Positions 11,376 through 22,750 are shown, counted from the first letter of the stretch. The stretch is 64,000 nt of DNA from Massospora cicadina (GCA_022478985.1 JAKSZP010010614.1:62001-126000), one strand, 5' to 3'. The notes: generated from the letters alone by a model not told the origin. Numbers and translations: made by a program.

Positions 11376-12290
11376 ACATGGCTTCAGTAGGCTAAGTAAT
11401 TATTATGGGATTAGTCATTAATGGGGCCAAATCCAGCAAAGTGTTGAAGTCCAATCTGGCAACAGGAGGAAGAGGGAGAATTGGCTGTGACTCGTTTGAG
11501 ATAGTAGCCACTCTGGTTTCAATGGGAACGGATACCAATTCCAGAAATTCAGCTGAAGAACTACCCAAATCTGCTCAACTTGAAGTATGGGACTCAATGG
11601 TGCCATAAATGATATTCTTTCAAGTGGCACAACTCATTGCTTAGAAAAGGCGGGCATCTTCATCAGAAAGATTGTCCAGATATTGTTAGTATCAGGAGTT
11701 AGATGAATTTGATATGTGAGCTTAATAATATGTGCAGGCTGGGGAAATGCTGAGTTTTTTATAATTGACCACAGTATCCACCTTAGTGTATATTAAGCTC
11801 TAATATTCTAATTTTGGTACAATTAATTTCTAATTTATAAATTATGCTCTTCAAAAAAAAAGTACAAAAATGAGATAAGAAAAAAAATTATGAAGAGAAA
11901 AATACTAATTATTCTAATTTTTGCTGTTAGAAAATGCATCATCAGTAGTCCCACCTGCCAAGGATAAGGAGGGGGATCAAGGAATCGAATATGCTGAGCT
12001 AAGATCCTTTAAACAATGAAGGATAATATAAACCTGACCAGGGGGAAACCAGCTTTCTGAAACTAGCATTGGCATGAACAACTGACTAGGATGGCACAGC
12101 AGTGGGTCATGAGGACTGCACTCTGTGGAGGTAGCAGCGAGAAAGAAAGGAAGAGGAACTGCAGGCCAAAGGTTGAATGATCTGCGTAGAGTATGGAAAG
12201 GACTGTGCTCCACTTGAAACTACAAAGTATCTGAACTGGCTCAAGGTGGCACTCTCCTATCCCAAATTTAGTCTTGCTGAAAATCTAGAC

Positions 12291-12300
12291 AAGAGGGGGA
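12291..12300 (+). other. Gypsy-1 polypurine tract
   Basis: AAGAGGGGGA immediately before the 3' LTR start. This is the expected primer site for plus-strand DNA synthesis. Gypsy-2 has AAGAGGGGGG at the same place. On the minus strand the same pyrimidine run lies upstream of the antisense gene. Confidence 0.75.
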
Positions 12301-12302
12301 TG

Positions 12303-13369
12303 TGTTGGGATTTTGCCCATATTTCCAGCTTCCTAGGTTAAAAATTCTGCTGGTTAGCTTGGTGATAAGTCCCACTAGCAAGCGATTTTGATATCAGAGG
12401 ATTTTTTTAGATTAATAATGCCAGTCGAAATTTAGAAATTTTCCAGGTTTGGATCTACTGGTGTCAATACGTGCAAATGCTTAAAATCACATTGGGCATA
12501 GTTGCTGATGGAATTGAGTCATTTGATAGTTAATCATTGATTAACTATTAGATGTACCAATTGGGATTGGTCAGATTTCATCACCAACTGATTGGGGATT
12601 TATTTAGGAGTTGTGAGGAGAGTGATGCCACCTTCAACTATCTATCTGATTTGCTGATTTGAAACCTGTCATAAAGGGTAAAGAGTCCATTTACCTAAGC
12701 AGGCTGATAGCCATTTGTGGTTGGTCACTGTGATTGAGTGGAAACGTCAGAGACACATTCTCTTGCTCTTTCCATTTTAGATTTCTGGGATGTCTGATGG
12801 AGGAATCCTTAGTCAATGGAGAACCCCATTACTGGAAGAGACCTTGAAGGGAATTTAACAGCAACGGCTGCCATTTCATTACTGAGGTGCCAACTGAGGA
12901 GTTGGGCACTTTATCCCCCCATAAATTCCTAGTTTTTATAGCAATAAAGCAGTTCTAATTCTATTCATCTTCAGTTTATTATTGTTTTGATATATTAATT
13001 GTTGACTCTTTTGTGTGATAAAAAGTAGGGATCTGATATCCTTATAAGAGAAACAGAGGCAGATCTACGTTGACTCAGCATTATGGGAACCAAGGCTGAG
13101 AATATCGGAATATAGAGTTAGATTAAGTTTCGCCAGAAGAAGGAAGAAGTATCTATTGTCAGTATAATCAGCATCAAGTGGTGCATTGAAAGTTTAGCGT
13201 TGGACCACCTATCAACCTGATTAATCTATATTAAGCTACAGATAATAGTCTCCATATAATTACCAATTATTTATCTTTATTAAAGTCAATCAACGCAAAT
13301 AGTGCACATAATAAATGAACCTGTGCAGTTAATCTCTGGGACTTTTATCAGCGAACCCAGATTTTAACA
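12303..13369 (+). repeat. Gypsy-1 3' LTR
   Basis: LTR of 1067 bp, clearly similar to 4833-5889 along its length and diverged by point changes and small indels. It keeps the inverted repeat (12532-12556), the AATAAAG box and the terminal TTTTAACA. The stretch CTAGTTTTTATAGCAATAAAGC is unchanged between both LTRs. Confidence 0.85.
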
Positions 13370-14660
13370 ATGGGTAAGTGGGATATCCCAATAGCGTTCT
13401 AATAATAGCCCTCACCTAATGCACACTATAAAAACTATAAACTAGCAACTTGAGGGCCCATCGTGAAAGCCTCACAATGGGATTTTTCATTTGTTGTAAC
13501 CACCTTAACAATACATGATCAGTTACAATTGTATAGTATTTCCCATAGAAGAAGGGGCTAAAATGCATATTAGCCAATAGCACATTCAAGCACTCTCTTT
13601 CTGTAACGCTATAAATTCTCTTAGAAATTGGTCAGAGATTTACTTAAGTAAGTGATATGATGATCAACTTGATTAGGGTCAAGTTGTGCCACTTTTGCCC
13701 AACTGCAATGTCACTGGCATCTGTGAAAAAGATATATGGCTTGTCAAATTTAGGGTGGCTTAATATAGGAGCTGACATAAAGGAATCTCTCAGGTAGTCA
13801 AAAGCCTGCAATAAAGACTTTTTTCATTGAATTGTAAGCTTTTTGTGGAGTAGATATAACAGTGGCTTTATGAGCTCAGCAAAATGATGATTGAACTATG
13901 AATATAATTAGATATTACTAAAAAGACCTATATAGCATATTTAAGCTAGTCATCTGGGGCATCTTCTGTATGGCAGCAACCTTGTCAGACAAGGGATAGA
14001 TTTCTTCACGCGTGATCTTGTGGTCCAAGTATTTTTCTTCATCTAAAAAACTACATTTGAAGTGGTTCATATTAAAAAAAGAAGGTTGCATCTGATTTAA
14101 GTTTTTTATAGTTTTTGTAAATTTTCATTGAAGTTTTGATAAAGAATCTATAATTACCAAATATACAAATACACTCAAAAGTTTTAAGGTCTCTGAACAT
14201 ACCGTCTACTGCCTGTTAGAGGTTGCAGAGGAATTGCACACTCCCCGACATGCAGGTTGGCTCAAATAAAAACACAATAGAATTAGCGCGCAATTCTCTC
14301 TTTCTTCAGGAGCAAGTTCAATTTGCTAATATCTGCTGGCAAGAATCATGGCGGGGTAAATAAGGATCCAGCTGAAATCAGGGAAGAGTTGCCAATATGA
14401 GGTAGTGGGTAGCTGTCCTTTCAAGTGAATGCATTCAGTAATCATTAATCCATCATGACGTGATAGCCTCCATCCTTTTGAAAACCAGCAGTAGTGGAGA
14501 GGTCCATAGGCTTAGAGAAGGCTTCAATAGGCCTGCCTCCAATAACTGATCTAATTCCTTGGTCACTTAGGCTTCTTCAACTTTATATTTCTGATATAGT
14601 CTGCTTAAATAAGTTGAGTATCACTGGTCTGCACCTTATGTTAACTCCCTTGATCAACCC
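13370..14660 (-). pseudogene. Gypsy-4 reverse transcriptase and RNase H
   Basis: Minus-strand pol remnant. Reading from 14640 down: LLVFKRMEAI (fingers), YPLPHIG, RYQQIELAPEERENCALI, a broken YLDD region (FVYLVIIDSL near 14160), CSFLDEEKYLDHKI and YPLSDKVAAIQKMP (connection), then RNase H with TDASD near 13710, a primer-grip-like SVTERECLNVLLA near 13600 and LLRWLQQMKNP near 13500. The order and motifs are those of Ty3/gypsy pol, which copies the RNA into DNA. The catalytic YxDD is lost. The frame continues beyond Gypsy-1 into the integrase at 4832. Confidence 0.75.
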
Positions 14661-15454
14661 ATAGTTATCAGGGCCCTTAGCGTTTATGTTGTCATATTAC
14701 TCAATTAGTAGATCTTACAAATTGTTGTTATTCAAAAGTAAATGAATTACTGAACTTTACCTTCACTCACGTTATGATATGTGTTAAGAATTTTACATTC
14801 TCAATACTAGGTGACTCCATTAGTGCTCCAGGCCAAACATTATGAAGACAGCTGGCCCTTGCTTTTTCACAATAATTGGTGACCTTTCCCTAGAAATTCT
14901 CAGGGCAATCCACCAATCCAGCAGACTAACAACTTCTCCTTCTGAGGCTTAACCACTTGTTATAGCTCAGTGGTCCTCTTTGGAACTTGTCCAACAATTG
15001 TGGTTCAGTGGCCTCTATTGACTCCCTCAGGGTTTCTCCCCTTCAATCTTTCCAGCTCATCATTGTTGGTGCTAGTTGCTTAGGTTCCCATGAGGTTTCC
15101 ATCTAGTTAAGGCTGGGAAAAGGTTGCGCCAACCACTCCAAGTGTTTTAATCCAGCACCTAACAACTGAGGATCTTGAGTCCCACCTCTACAAGCTAAGC
15201 TAACCTCTGTTAGCTAAAAATTTAATAAAGGTAGGTAAAGGAAGATAAAGGATAGATTTATTTAGAGGGAGATTAAACTATTTATAGGTATTTCTTGTCT
15301 GTCCACATCATTGGCATTTATGCCAGCATCATCAGTACTCACTGGTGATTCTCCCTGCTTAGTACCTGTCAGCACTCTCACTTGCAATACTCTTCATCCT
15401 CAAATGTCCATTATTATGTCAGTCCTTTATTTGTCATAATCTGTATTAATTAAA
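14661..15454 (-). other. Gypsy-4 linker, no gene recognised
   Basis: About 800 bp between the tandem repeat and the reverse transcriptase in Gypsy-4. By position it should encode the segment between dUTPase-like domain and reverse transcriptase. I see only short broken frames and no motif. Confidence 0.4.
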
Positions 15455-15905
15455 TATTGACATCCTTGGCATAAGTTGCTGGTATCAAATTAAACCTAAA
15501 ATACTGTTGGGATTCCGCCCAATAATCTCACAATTTTGAAATGAGATTTAACTTAATTTAATTAATATTAAATGGATTGGCATCCTAGGAATAAGTCAAC
15601 GGACCTTCAAGATTTGATTTCTGCTGGAAATCCCACAATCGTTTTTCACATGGAGTTGGTGCGGTGATAAAAGCTGAGCTTAAACAATTAGTATTAATTG
15701 GTTTGACATCCTTGGCATAATTCGCTGGTGTCAAAATTAACTGAAAACTATTGGGATCATTTCCCAATACTCTTTTGATGTCAAATTTAAGTAATTCATC
15801 ATCTTAATTGATAATACAATTATCTCGACATCCTCAGCCTCAGTCACCGGTGTTGAGACCCACCAATTTTCTATTTGGCATGATGCCCAATAATTTCTTG
15901 ATCCT
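15455..15905. repeat. Diverged tandem repeat, four units of about 113-136 bp
   Basis: Four units start at about 15455, 15575, 15711 and 15824. Each opens with a version of TTGACATCCTTGGCATAA, continues with a GCTGGTGTCAA-like block and closes near CCCAATAATCTC. Units 1 and 3 are most alike. It lies within Gypsy-4 and is not seen in the other gypsy copies, so it probably arose by local duplication after insertion. Confidence 0.6.
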
Positions 15906-16970
15906 ACAGATCAAGACAGCTCAACCCAACTGAATGGGGAGCACAAATTGGGGTTTTATCATTAATTATTAATCAAAATTTGCAAACTAATCGACAAACA
16001 TACCCAAATAATTATTATACTAATTTCATTAATATGTGAGGAATATCACCTGGTTAAAAATCCAATAATATGGTATTCATCAAGTCAAGTCAGTCAGAGA
16101 TCTACAGCCAGATACAGAGCCAACTTAGTCAATAGGTAGAGTATGGGCATAAGCTATAGGATGATTTTAAGTCATGGTCTGAAGATTTTAGTGAAATTAG
16201 TAACCAATACAGTAATAGGTCCTCAATATGCAATTAAGTATGGATGTACACGGCATAAGTCTGTATAAAGATTGATTAGTTTCCCCATAAACCTCCAACA
16301 GATGGGTGGAAGGTATAATTACTTGGATTCCTGTCCCAGTAGAATCTGAGATCCAAGGGGGATGACTACCTTATTGACAGGTAAAATGGTCATTTCCACT
16401 TGAGAATTGACTGTGGATGAGGTAGCTTAGTTTGTGGTCCCATTATTTGGTATTTAGCCACTCAATGGACTTGGGATGCTCCAATAAGCAGCTTCAGGGT
16501 TTTCACCTTCTTTTCTCCTTGGGAAGGTTCTGAATGTTGATTTGCAATACCCAGCATGGAGAAATACCTATCTTTGTGATTAATTCTGTTGTCAAACTAA
16601 ACCAGGAACTGTGTGCCTATGAGTAATCATAGCTATCATTGTCCAAGGCAAATGCTGGGGAAGTCACTATCAGGACCCAAATCAGTTAGGCAATGACTAG
16701 TAAGCCCTAAGGGATCTATTGCTGAAGCTCTGATGGTTCCATATTCCAAGGTATAACTACAATTAGGGGCAACCTAAATCTGCTTAATCAGGCAGGAGGA
16801 GACAACTTTGATTGAGGATTCAATATCAAAAGAAGCCAGGACCTTCACCTTATTCCTCACTACATTTACAAAAGTTACATTGCAGCCAAAGTGAGGGATT
16901 AAATAGATAGCATCGGATACAATAGGCTTGTTGAGAGTGTTAAAGTGTTTACCTAAAAGAAGATTAAAAT
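15906..16970 (-). pseudogene. Gypsy-4 protease and dUTPase-like remnant
   Basis: From 16900 downward the minus strand reads VLASFDIESSIKVVSSCLI, which aligns with the Gypsy-5 protease segment VLAIVDSGLPVNVISSKLI, so the active-site DSG has become DIE. Further down, PVNKVVIPLGSQILLG (about 16380-16330) and YLIAY-stop-GPITVLVTNF (about 16240-16190) resemble dUTPase motif 1 and motif 3 (GVIDxDYxGPI). The same domain order is clear in Gypsy-6 and Gypsy-8. dUTPase removes dUTP to limit uracil in cDNA (family knowledge). This copy is dead. Confidence 0.5.
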
Positions 16971-16991
16971 GAATTGAAAAGTTTATTTACC

Positions 16992-18418
16992 CTGTTCATC
17001 ACTTGGGAGTATGGTTGGAAGCAGTAGGTTACGCTAACTCCATGATGGAAAATCAATTATTGGACAAAATGACAAAACGCATTGCCTTCTTACATGGACA
17101 CCAAACAGGTCTAACAGGAAGGGTCACGGTAGCCAACTCTATGATTCTATCAATCATATGGTTCACGGCCCATGCAATCGCTTTCTCACCATCTTTCTTC
17201 AACACAGTCCACGTCCTATTACAAGGATGGTTTTGGTCCAACCACAACCCCCCTGTACGCCTTGAAACCCTATTTGGATCTAGAAGGAATGGAGGCATGG
17301 GGCTTACTAATTACGTAGAGCAGGCAACCCATATATTGGTATCCTGGATAGCTCAGGTGACTAGCCCAGATCTTCCAGATACACACTGGGCCAGAACAGC
17401 AAGATATAGCTTCACACGTGCACTACAACTAATAAACCCAGATCACCCAAACACATTAATCAAGTATCTGGCATCCCATACTACAGCTGCAGGACCACAT
17501 GGCACTCCTGCACATTCCAAACGAATACTCCTAGCCATGAGAAGAGTGACATGGCGTATTCACATAAATGAACAAACCAGTCACCAAGGACGCCCAAGGC
17601 TAACTCACAGACAGATCAATGATCAAATAGTCACATACAATATAATAAAGCAAAATCCCAAATACCATAGCCAGGATATATTACCTGGACCATATGGACA
17701 TACCCTACAACCCGGAGACCCAAAGAAGAGTATGGAGATACACACATCACCCTCTACTCCAACCCAGGATAAGAGCACATGTATGGAGGTTCATGAGGAG
17801 AGTATACCAAACAGCTAAACGGTCAAACGCCAATCACTCCTCATGTGCAATATGTGGTCAGTATGGAAGCCTAGCCCACCGTTTAGAACAGTGCCCAACA
17901 TCAGTGGCGGTATGGAAAGAGGCCATGCACCTTTTCCGCCAAGAAAACGGACAACCATTCAGCCTAGTAAGGAACATGTTCGCTATAAACATGGACTCTT
18001 CTATCCACCCATCTCTCAGGGCGCTAATAGTAGCAATAGCACTATGGACGATACATACAATGGTACTGGAATCGTTCACAGGAGCAGTGCCAACAATCAA
18101 AGAAGCCATTCATCGCTTTCACAGCCATATATTGGAACATTTCCAGGCATGGCTGTTTGGACATATGACCCCCCATAACAGAAGGACAATCAACACATGG
18201 TTTCCCATATGGTTCCTAAAAGTTGATCCTTTCCTTCACACATGCTGCATCCAAGATTAAGCCAGCATAAAATACCCTTCCCTACCGTCCTAATCTTGGT
18301 GATCCTGGAGACAACAAGAGGGGCCTGAACCCTCTGGGGCGTCTTTATTTATCAAATTTCATTAGTTTTTTACTATATAGGAAGTGTTGTCCCCTGGTCA
18401 ACCTTCCCCAAATAAATC
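16992..18418 (+). mobile_element. 5'-truncated LINE, recent insertion
   Basis: A 1427-bp insertion with a perfect 17-bp target duplication, TGAAAAGTTTATTTACC, at 16975-16991 and 18419-18435. The left end starts abruptly inside ORF2, as expected from incomplete target-primed reverse transcription. The right end is a 3' UTR ending CCAAATAAATC. It interrupts the protease-gag junction of Gypsy-4. It is much better preserved than its surroundings, with one frameshift and no internal stop in about 420 codons, so it is one of the youngest events here. Confidence 0.9.
17003..18260 (+). pseudogene. LINE ORF2 C-terminal part (thumb to zinc-finger)
   Basis: The C-terminal third of a LINE reverse transcriptase protein. 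It starts at HLGVWLEAV, the thumb-like region after the catalytic palm, continues through GRVTVANSMILSIIWF and RRNGGMGLTN, and after a frameshift near 17700-17730 continues as HHPLLQPRIRAHVW. A zinc-finger-like CAICGQYGSLAHRLEQC follows at about 17850-17905. This CxxC...H...C module is known from the ends of L1- and Tx1-like LINE proteins. The terminal stop is at 18258-18260. Truncation removes the endonuclease and catalytic domains, so it is inactive. Confidence 0.85.
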
Positions 18419-18791
18419 TGAAAAGTTTATTTACCTCTATAGTTTTGAGGATGTTGAGTCCATAAGGAGTAGACCTGAAAGAGCACGCAGGCTGTGGAGA
18501 ACTCTGAGTAACTTTCTGAGGTGTATATTCACAGCATAGGGCGCGAGGCTCCCTAGGCTGATGCCTTTTTTCCGCCTCATCTGATTTCTTCTTCCAACGA
18601 AGACTTTTTTGGCGATTGAAGAACACACATTAAGAGCAAGGGCACACCTAATTGATACTTTGTTTTTGCTAATAGCATGGATATGAAGTTACAATCCTTT
18701 ATTAAATGAGACATTAATGCCTCCAGTTCAGGAAGTTCCATGATAGCTTACTTGATGTCAAGGATTAATTTGAAAAGCTTTTTGACACCTT

Positions 18792-19686
18792 TTTTAGAAC
18801 TAGTGGTGCCCAACCCAAGAGGGGGATCCACCACACATCTTTATTTGCAATTGGGCCAAACAAAGGGATTATTAGAAATAAAAAAAAAGTCTTAATATGG
18901 CACCTCAGCTAACAGCCTAGGAAACCATATCAGAAGGGGAGGAAGTTTTGGGGAAACTTTTGTCCGGCGCCCACTTTAGCTGGCAGACCATGGTGGACAG
19001 CATTGGGGTGGGAGCATCAGCGACATGGGGCATAAGGAGGTATATTTGTGGGCTTTCTTTGTTTATGAGGCCAGTGGTGTCCATCGACTCAACATATTGA
19101 GCAAGTTGATGCTCAGCGAAAGTGATGAAAGCCAGCACACAAGTGAAAGACTTGATGTGCTAGCGAGTTTCAGGATAATTAGGGTTAAAAAGAGAAGTTT
19201 TTGCCATGTTGATGCAAGCATGGCTCACACCAAAAGCGAGCTGCTCATTTTCATGATTTGTATCTTCCTCAAAATTATGAGGGAAATTATAGATAGGAAT
19301 ATTTCAACCAGGGGTTCCATTGTCTCATGGTGTTGCTGGTGGAGTAGTATGTTGGTAGGAGCTGCAGCGGCTTTGACTGCCATTTTAAATATATTTTTAT
19401 AAATGGGATAACCGTTTTTAGGATGAAAACGGTGGGGGCGTGATTTGGGAGGATCAAAAAAACACCTTTAATGCAAAATCTGGTTTAGCATTATACAATT
19501 AGCCATTTTTTGTCAATCCAATTAAGACATTCAAAAGGATTCAATTCAGCTAATACTGGCTCAGCCACCAGAGTTGGCATTTTGGCTGCCCCTGATTGGC
19601 TGCAAACTGTCAACAACGGCAGCTCAGATGAAACTGTTTCCGCCATTGTCTCAGGTTGGCATAAATTGACCGAATTTTTAAAGTTT
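18792..19686 (-). mobile_element. ORF1-only LINE, copy 3 (5'-truncated)
   Basis: An 895-bp insertion with a perfect 17-bp target duplication, AAGCTTTTTGACACCTT, at 18775-18791 and 19687-19703. On the minus strand it carries the C-terminal half of the ORF1 protein (AAAAPTNILLHQQHHETMEP near 19385; DAPTPMLSTMV near 19015) and the 3' tail CTTGGGTTGGGCACC ending at 18792. It matches copy 2 from about 10490 to 11375. It interrupts gag of Gypsy-4. Confidence 0.85.
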
Positions 19687-20589
19687 AAGCTTTTTGACAC
19701 CTTGGAACTGTAAAGTGAGGTGTTGGTCAAAAAGAGAAAGCATATACCACTGCGGCTATTGCAATGTCCAAGTTAAACCAGTCACATTAGGCTAAGGCCT
19801 AATCTTCATAATTAAACGGTTAAAAAAAGTCTGTATAGGACTCTGATTTTTTAGGATGCATATTCATGAAGGCTTGCTTCCAATTATACTGGGTCAGGTT
19901 GCTACCAAAATCTTTATTAAACGCTCCCTTCACTTGATCCCAAGAAGTAATTCCTTGAAGTAAGGCATCATAAACCGGACATTACTTTCAAGATGGGTCT
20001 AGATGTGTTAAACTTTTTGTATATAAAAAGGCTATCTCCTTGGTCCCTTCTTAAACGGATAGGAAGGTCTGACTGTTATCCATACCAGGGACATTCTTCT
20101 TTTTTAAAGTAAGGCTGAAAGGAGTTGGCAGGCTTGGAGAGGACATGTATAGCTGCGGTGAGGGTCTTACAGTTTCTGAAGGATCAGTCTTAAGAAGGTC
20201 AGTCATATGAGCTTGGTCAAATTGTTGTCAAAAAGAATTGAGATCCTCTTGCAGATTTTCACTTTTGGTATTCACATGAGTATTGGCAGCCTTAGAGATG
20301 ATTGCTTAATGGATTTGTAGAATTTCAGTAACTTTATTAGCAAGTTTCTGCAATATGTTTTTTCTGGGTTTCTAAATTCTGTAGTCAAGAGGCTAGTTGA
20401 TCAATCTTGGCATACAAAGTAGATTGATGAGTTAGTTGTCTAGTTTCCAAATATGAACATGTTTACTGTATGGTGGAGATCTTGTCATAAAGCGCAGTCA
20501 AGATTAAGTCACATTATATAGTTTTCTTCAAAGTCCATTCATCTCCCATTATCCAACCCCTCGATTGTTGTTCCAATTTTAGATTTGGG

Positions 20590-20720
20590 GCCTCATGGTC
20601 CTTATCTCAGGTCAGCTCAATATACGAAGGTCTCATGAGGTCCTGGGGGCTTCTGGGCCTCTGGGTCCTTCTGGACCTTGAAGCCTATTGAGGCCCTTTG
20701 TGGTTAGTAGGTCTGGGAGA
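20590..20720 (-). other. Collagen-like segment in Gypsy-4 gag
   Basis: On the minus strand the frame reads KGPQ, then after a frame change GLQGPEGPRGPEAPRTS. Glycine at every third place with Pro in the second position is the Gly-X-Y pattern of collagen. It is short and decayed, but sits at the same place in gag as in Gypsy-5. Confidence 0.55.
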
Positions 20721-20995
20721 TCCTTCTTTAATTGTTCATCTCATAATTAGGTTGGGAATTGGCTCTTTCATTAGCTGAAAATCCAATTAGCTAACTCCTC
20801 AATCTGAGACTCATAGTTTTGCTGTTGTTATTCAACTGATCCAAGGAAAAAAACTCTTACACCTAAGTAGCATTTTTGTAAGCCATAAATGACCCAGATA
20901 AAAGTTTAAAAAAGCATTCTAACAGTTTGTGGCCTACTGCATCTATAGAGCAGTAAAAATATAACTTAATCAGCACAAGTTACAGTAGGTATCAC

Positions 20996-22750
20996 CGCCC
21001 AGCAGAGCTAAGGTCATATAAACAGACAGTCCACTGTAACAAATTTAACTTTTAAATAAAGAAAACATGCAAATCATACATCTGATGAGGTCTTCCCACT
21101 GAACATAACCCCAAGTTTATCATCAACAAGATCTAAAAAAATCTAAGTTATATGGCATATACTTCTGTGATCTACGCAAATAAAAACTTTTGGGAAATTT
21201 TTGGGGTCCAAAATACGTCAAACAAAACCAAAATTTAGCTGGGACAAAAGGCATACGCCACTATGGCAGAGTCATTTCCCCTGCCCCTAAGATTCCCTTA
21301 GAAAAAGCCACCAAAGCGCTGTCTGTCAAGGCTCCCCAGAAAGACGCAAACCTGGAACAGTGCATCAAGTTCCAGGAATGCCTTCAAGAACTTCCCTGAT
21401 GAAACATTACTCATTAAGTAATTGAACAATAACAATATTTCCCATGCAGGGAATGTTGGCATTGGATTTACCAAAGTTAGTTTGGTGAATAATGAAGTCA
21501 ATGATTCTCCAGTAACTTTTTTGGGAACCACATCCACCTGCAATCAATTCCACCATTTTATCAACAGCTCATCAGACCAAAACCTTAGTGAAAAACTGTT
21601 GCATCTAAATCTGATTCAGAATTGTTGGATACCCAAAAGATGCAATCAGAAAAAAATCAACAGTTTTTGCAAATTGATTTAAATCTATTAACACAAACCA
21701 GGGGACAGATGGAAACACTGCTCACAACTCACCCACAAAATAAACGCCAGTCCTGAAGATAACTCTCTCACAGAGGCATCTCTACCTGAAACATCAAACA
21801 GTGGTCAGCGCTGCGATTCCCCTACTCTATGGCTAACCAATGAGTTGTAAAGCAATTACCCCTGCCACACATGCTATATGGAGTAAACAATTTTCTGCCA
21901 GTGCTGAAAAGAGGTGGCTCAACATCAAAAATCCTTATTAAGATGTCAATTTTCTTCAAATTGTAGCAATTCTGCATCAAGGATGCCCTTGAGTGGATGA
22001 AGCTTCCTGTCAACCACCAAACACTAGAAGCAGTAATCTTTGAGGGCCTCAAGCCTGCCTCATTAAAGCCTAGCTCAAAGCTGGTATTGAACTTCATAAT
22101 GCCATGGAGTACAATAAGGCAGGAATTTCTGCAGAATGACATCTTCAATAAAAAGCTCAAGGCTATCACCAAATGATATTAGTGCATATGCCAAGTGCTT
22201 CTCTTAACGCTTCAACTGCCCTCAAATGGGCATGACTTGTCATCACCTCTGACACAGCACCTAATTTGTATAGTACCACCTTCCCCCTGAGGAACTCTGC
22301 TGTGAATTGCGGCCAGTTTATGGCTACTAAAGCCTTACACTAGTCATATGCCTGCATCCTTCCTGCTACTGCATCCAACCTACTTTAGGCTAGTTGGATG
22401 AAGGAGAAGGCAGTGGAATGGGGACCCTTCTGGGACTTTTCACCAGGCAATGTTATTAGACAAAGTGCGAAAAGCTTCACCCCCCTCAAAATGAAGTACT
22501 GGATTCATAACAGCCAGTATCAATCAGGCCTTCAACTGGGAAATTTGGGTGTCACAATTAAAATCCATAAAACCCTATGTGGCCTCATATTCACTCTAGA
22601 CAGATATATAAACTGGATAGATCATTCTTTCCTGGCGAAAGCGGCGGACTGGGATGCTTTGGATTTTACCCATAAAACCGCTTAATTCTGGATTAAGCAC
22701 AAAATATTTCCAGGCAGCAGCACAATGTGTGGGGTTATGACCCCCAAACT
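20996..22750 (+). pseudogene. Unidentified decayed coding region
   Basis: A plus-strand stretch with protein-like composition but many stops. Recognisable open pieces include KGIRHYGRVISPAPKIPLEK (21260-21320), LQIDLNLLTQTRGQMETLL (21668-21725), LEWMKLPVNHQTLEAVIFEG (21990-22050) and a 95-residue open piece at 22398-22685 rich in Trp and Ile. I do not recognise a family. It could be the upstream region or ORF1 of LINE-L, since it lies directly upstream in the same orientation, or another element. Nothing here supports a host gene. Confidence 0.35.

Larger units (their letters stand above)
8714..12237 (-). pseudogene. Antisense gene of Gypsy-1 (unknown protein)
   Basis: On the strand opposite to gag, between the lost pol and the 3' LTR, is a reading frame conserved as protein in Gypsy-2 (31280-32300). 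Matching pieces, N- to C-terminal, are: an N-terminal part near 12190-11970 (CSPHDPLLCHPSQLFMP; Gypsy-2 has QSPMTFCHAGLIDLHMT), then a gap with splice-like borders, then LSDEDARLF (Gypsy-2 LSDTDLHLF), ESHTSS / TRTHTPS, FLELVSVPIETRVATI / FIKLLEMVTNPSKTRMAI, and a C-terminus SKGSAFTQRTWLQVGLAL / SQGSASAQQTWFQLGFAL. Substitutions preserve residue classes, which argues for past coding. Stops and the LINE at 9469-11375 break it. I do not recognise the family. Confidence 0.55.
4833..13369 (+). mobile_element. Gypsy-1: LTR retrotransposon lacking pol, with antisense gene
   Basis: Two related LTRs (4833-5889 and 12303-13369), both starting TGTTGGG and ending TTTTAACA, bracket the element. The 5-bp flanks ATAGG (4828-4832) and ATGGG (13370-13374) match at four of five bases. 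Inside are a primer-binding site (5893), a gag remnant (6385-7000), a decayed gag-to-integrase-tail junction (7780-7950), stem-loop repeats (7985-8205), an antisense gene (8714-12237) and a polypurine tract (12291-12300). Protease, reverse transcriptase and most of integrase are absent, so it is a deletion derivative of the Gypsy-2 type. A SINE (8412-8704) and a LINE (9469-11375) inserted later. The host site is Gypsy-4, between RNase H and integrase. Confidence 0.85.
3600..20995 (-). mobile_element. Gypsy-4: old Ty3/gypsy retrotransposon with collagen-like gag
   Basis: Read on the minus strand the order is: possible decayed primer-binding site (about 20975-20995), gag with collagen-like triplets (20720-18436), protease and dUTPase-like region (16970-15906), reverse transcriptase and RNase H (14660-13370), then integrase (4832-3614) and a polypurine tract. 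RNase H and integrase are separated by the whole of Gypsy-1, which inserted here with target duplication ATAGG/ATGGG. A 5'-truncated LINE (16992-18418) and an ORF1-only LINE fragment (18792-19686) also interrupt it, both with target duplications. It is the most decayed long gypsy copy in the window. No intact frame remains. Confidence 0.7.
18436..20995 (-). pseudogene. Gypsy-4 gag
   Basis: Minus-strand gag remnant interrupted by a LINE (18792-19686). From the right: an N-terminal part with weak coiled-coil character, collagen-like triplets (20720-20590), a Lys/Leu/Ile-rich coiled region (about 20500-20230), then the capsid-like block with WDQVKGAFNKDFGSNL near 19950-19900. A Lys/Arg-rich C-terminal part with AKKVFVGRRNQMRRKK lies near 18610-18570. 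The collagen-coil-capsid order matches Gypsy-5. Stops are frequent. Confidence 0.55.

Noticed and set aside
13370..16980. A separate gypsy element between Gypsy-1 and the LINE at 16992
   Set aside because: Reading order and orientation continue directly into integrase left of Gypsy-1 (3614-4832) and gag right of the LINE, so it is the middle of Gypsy-4.
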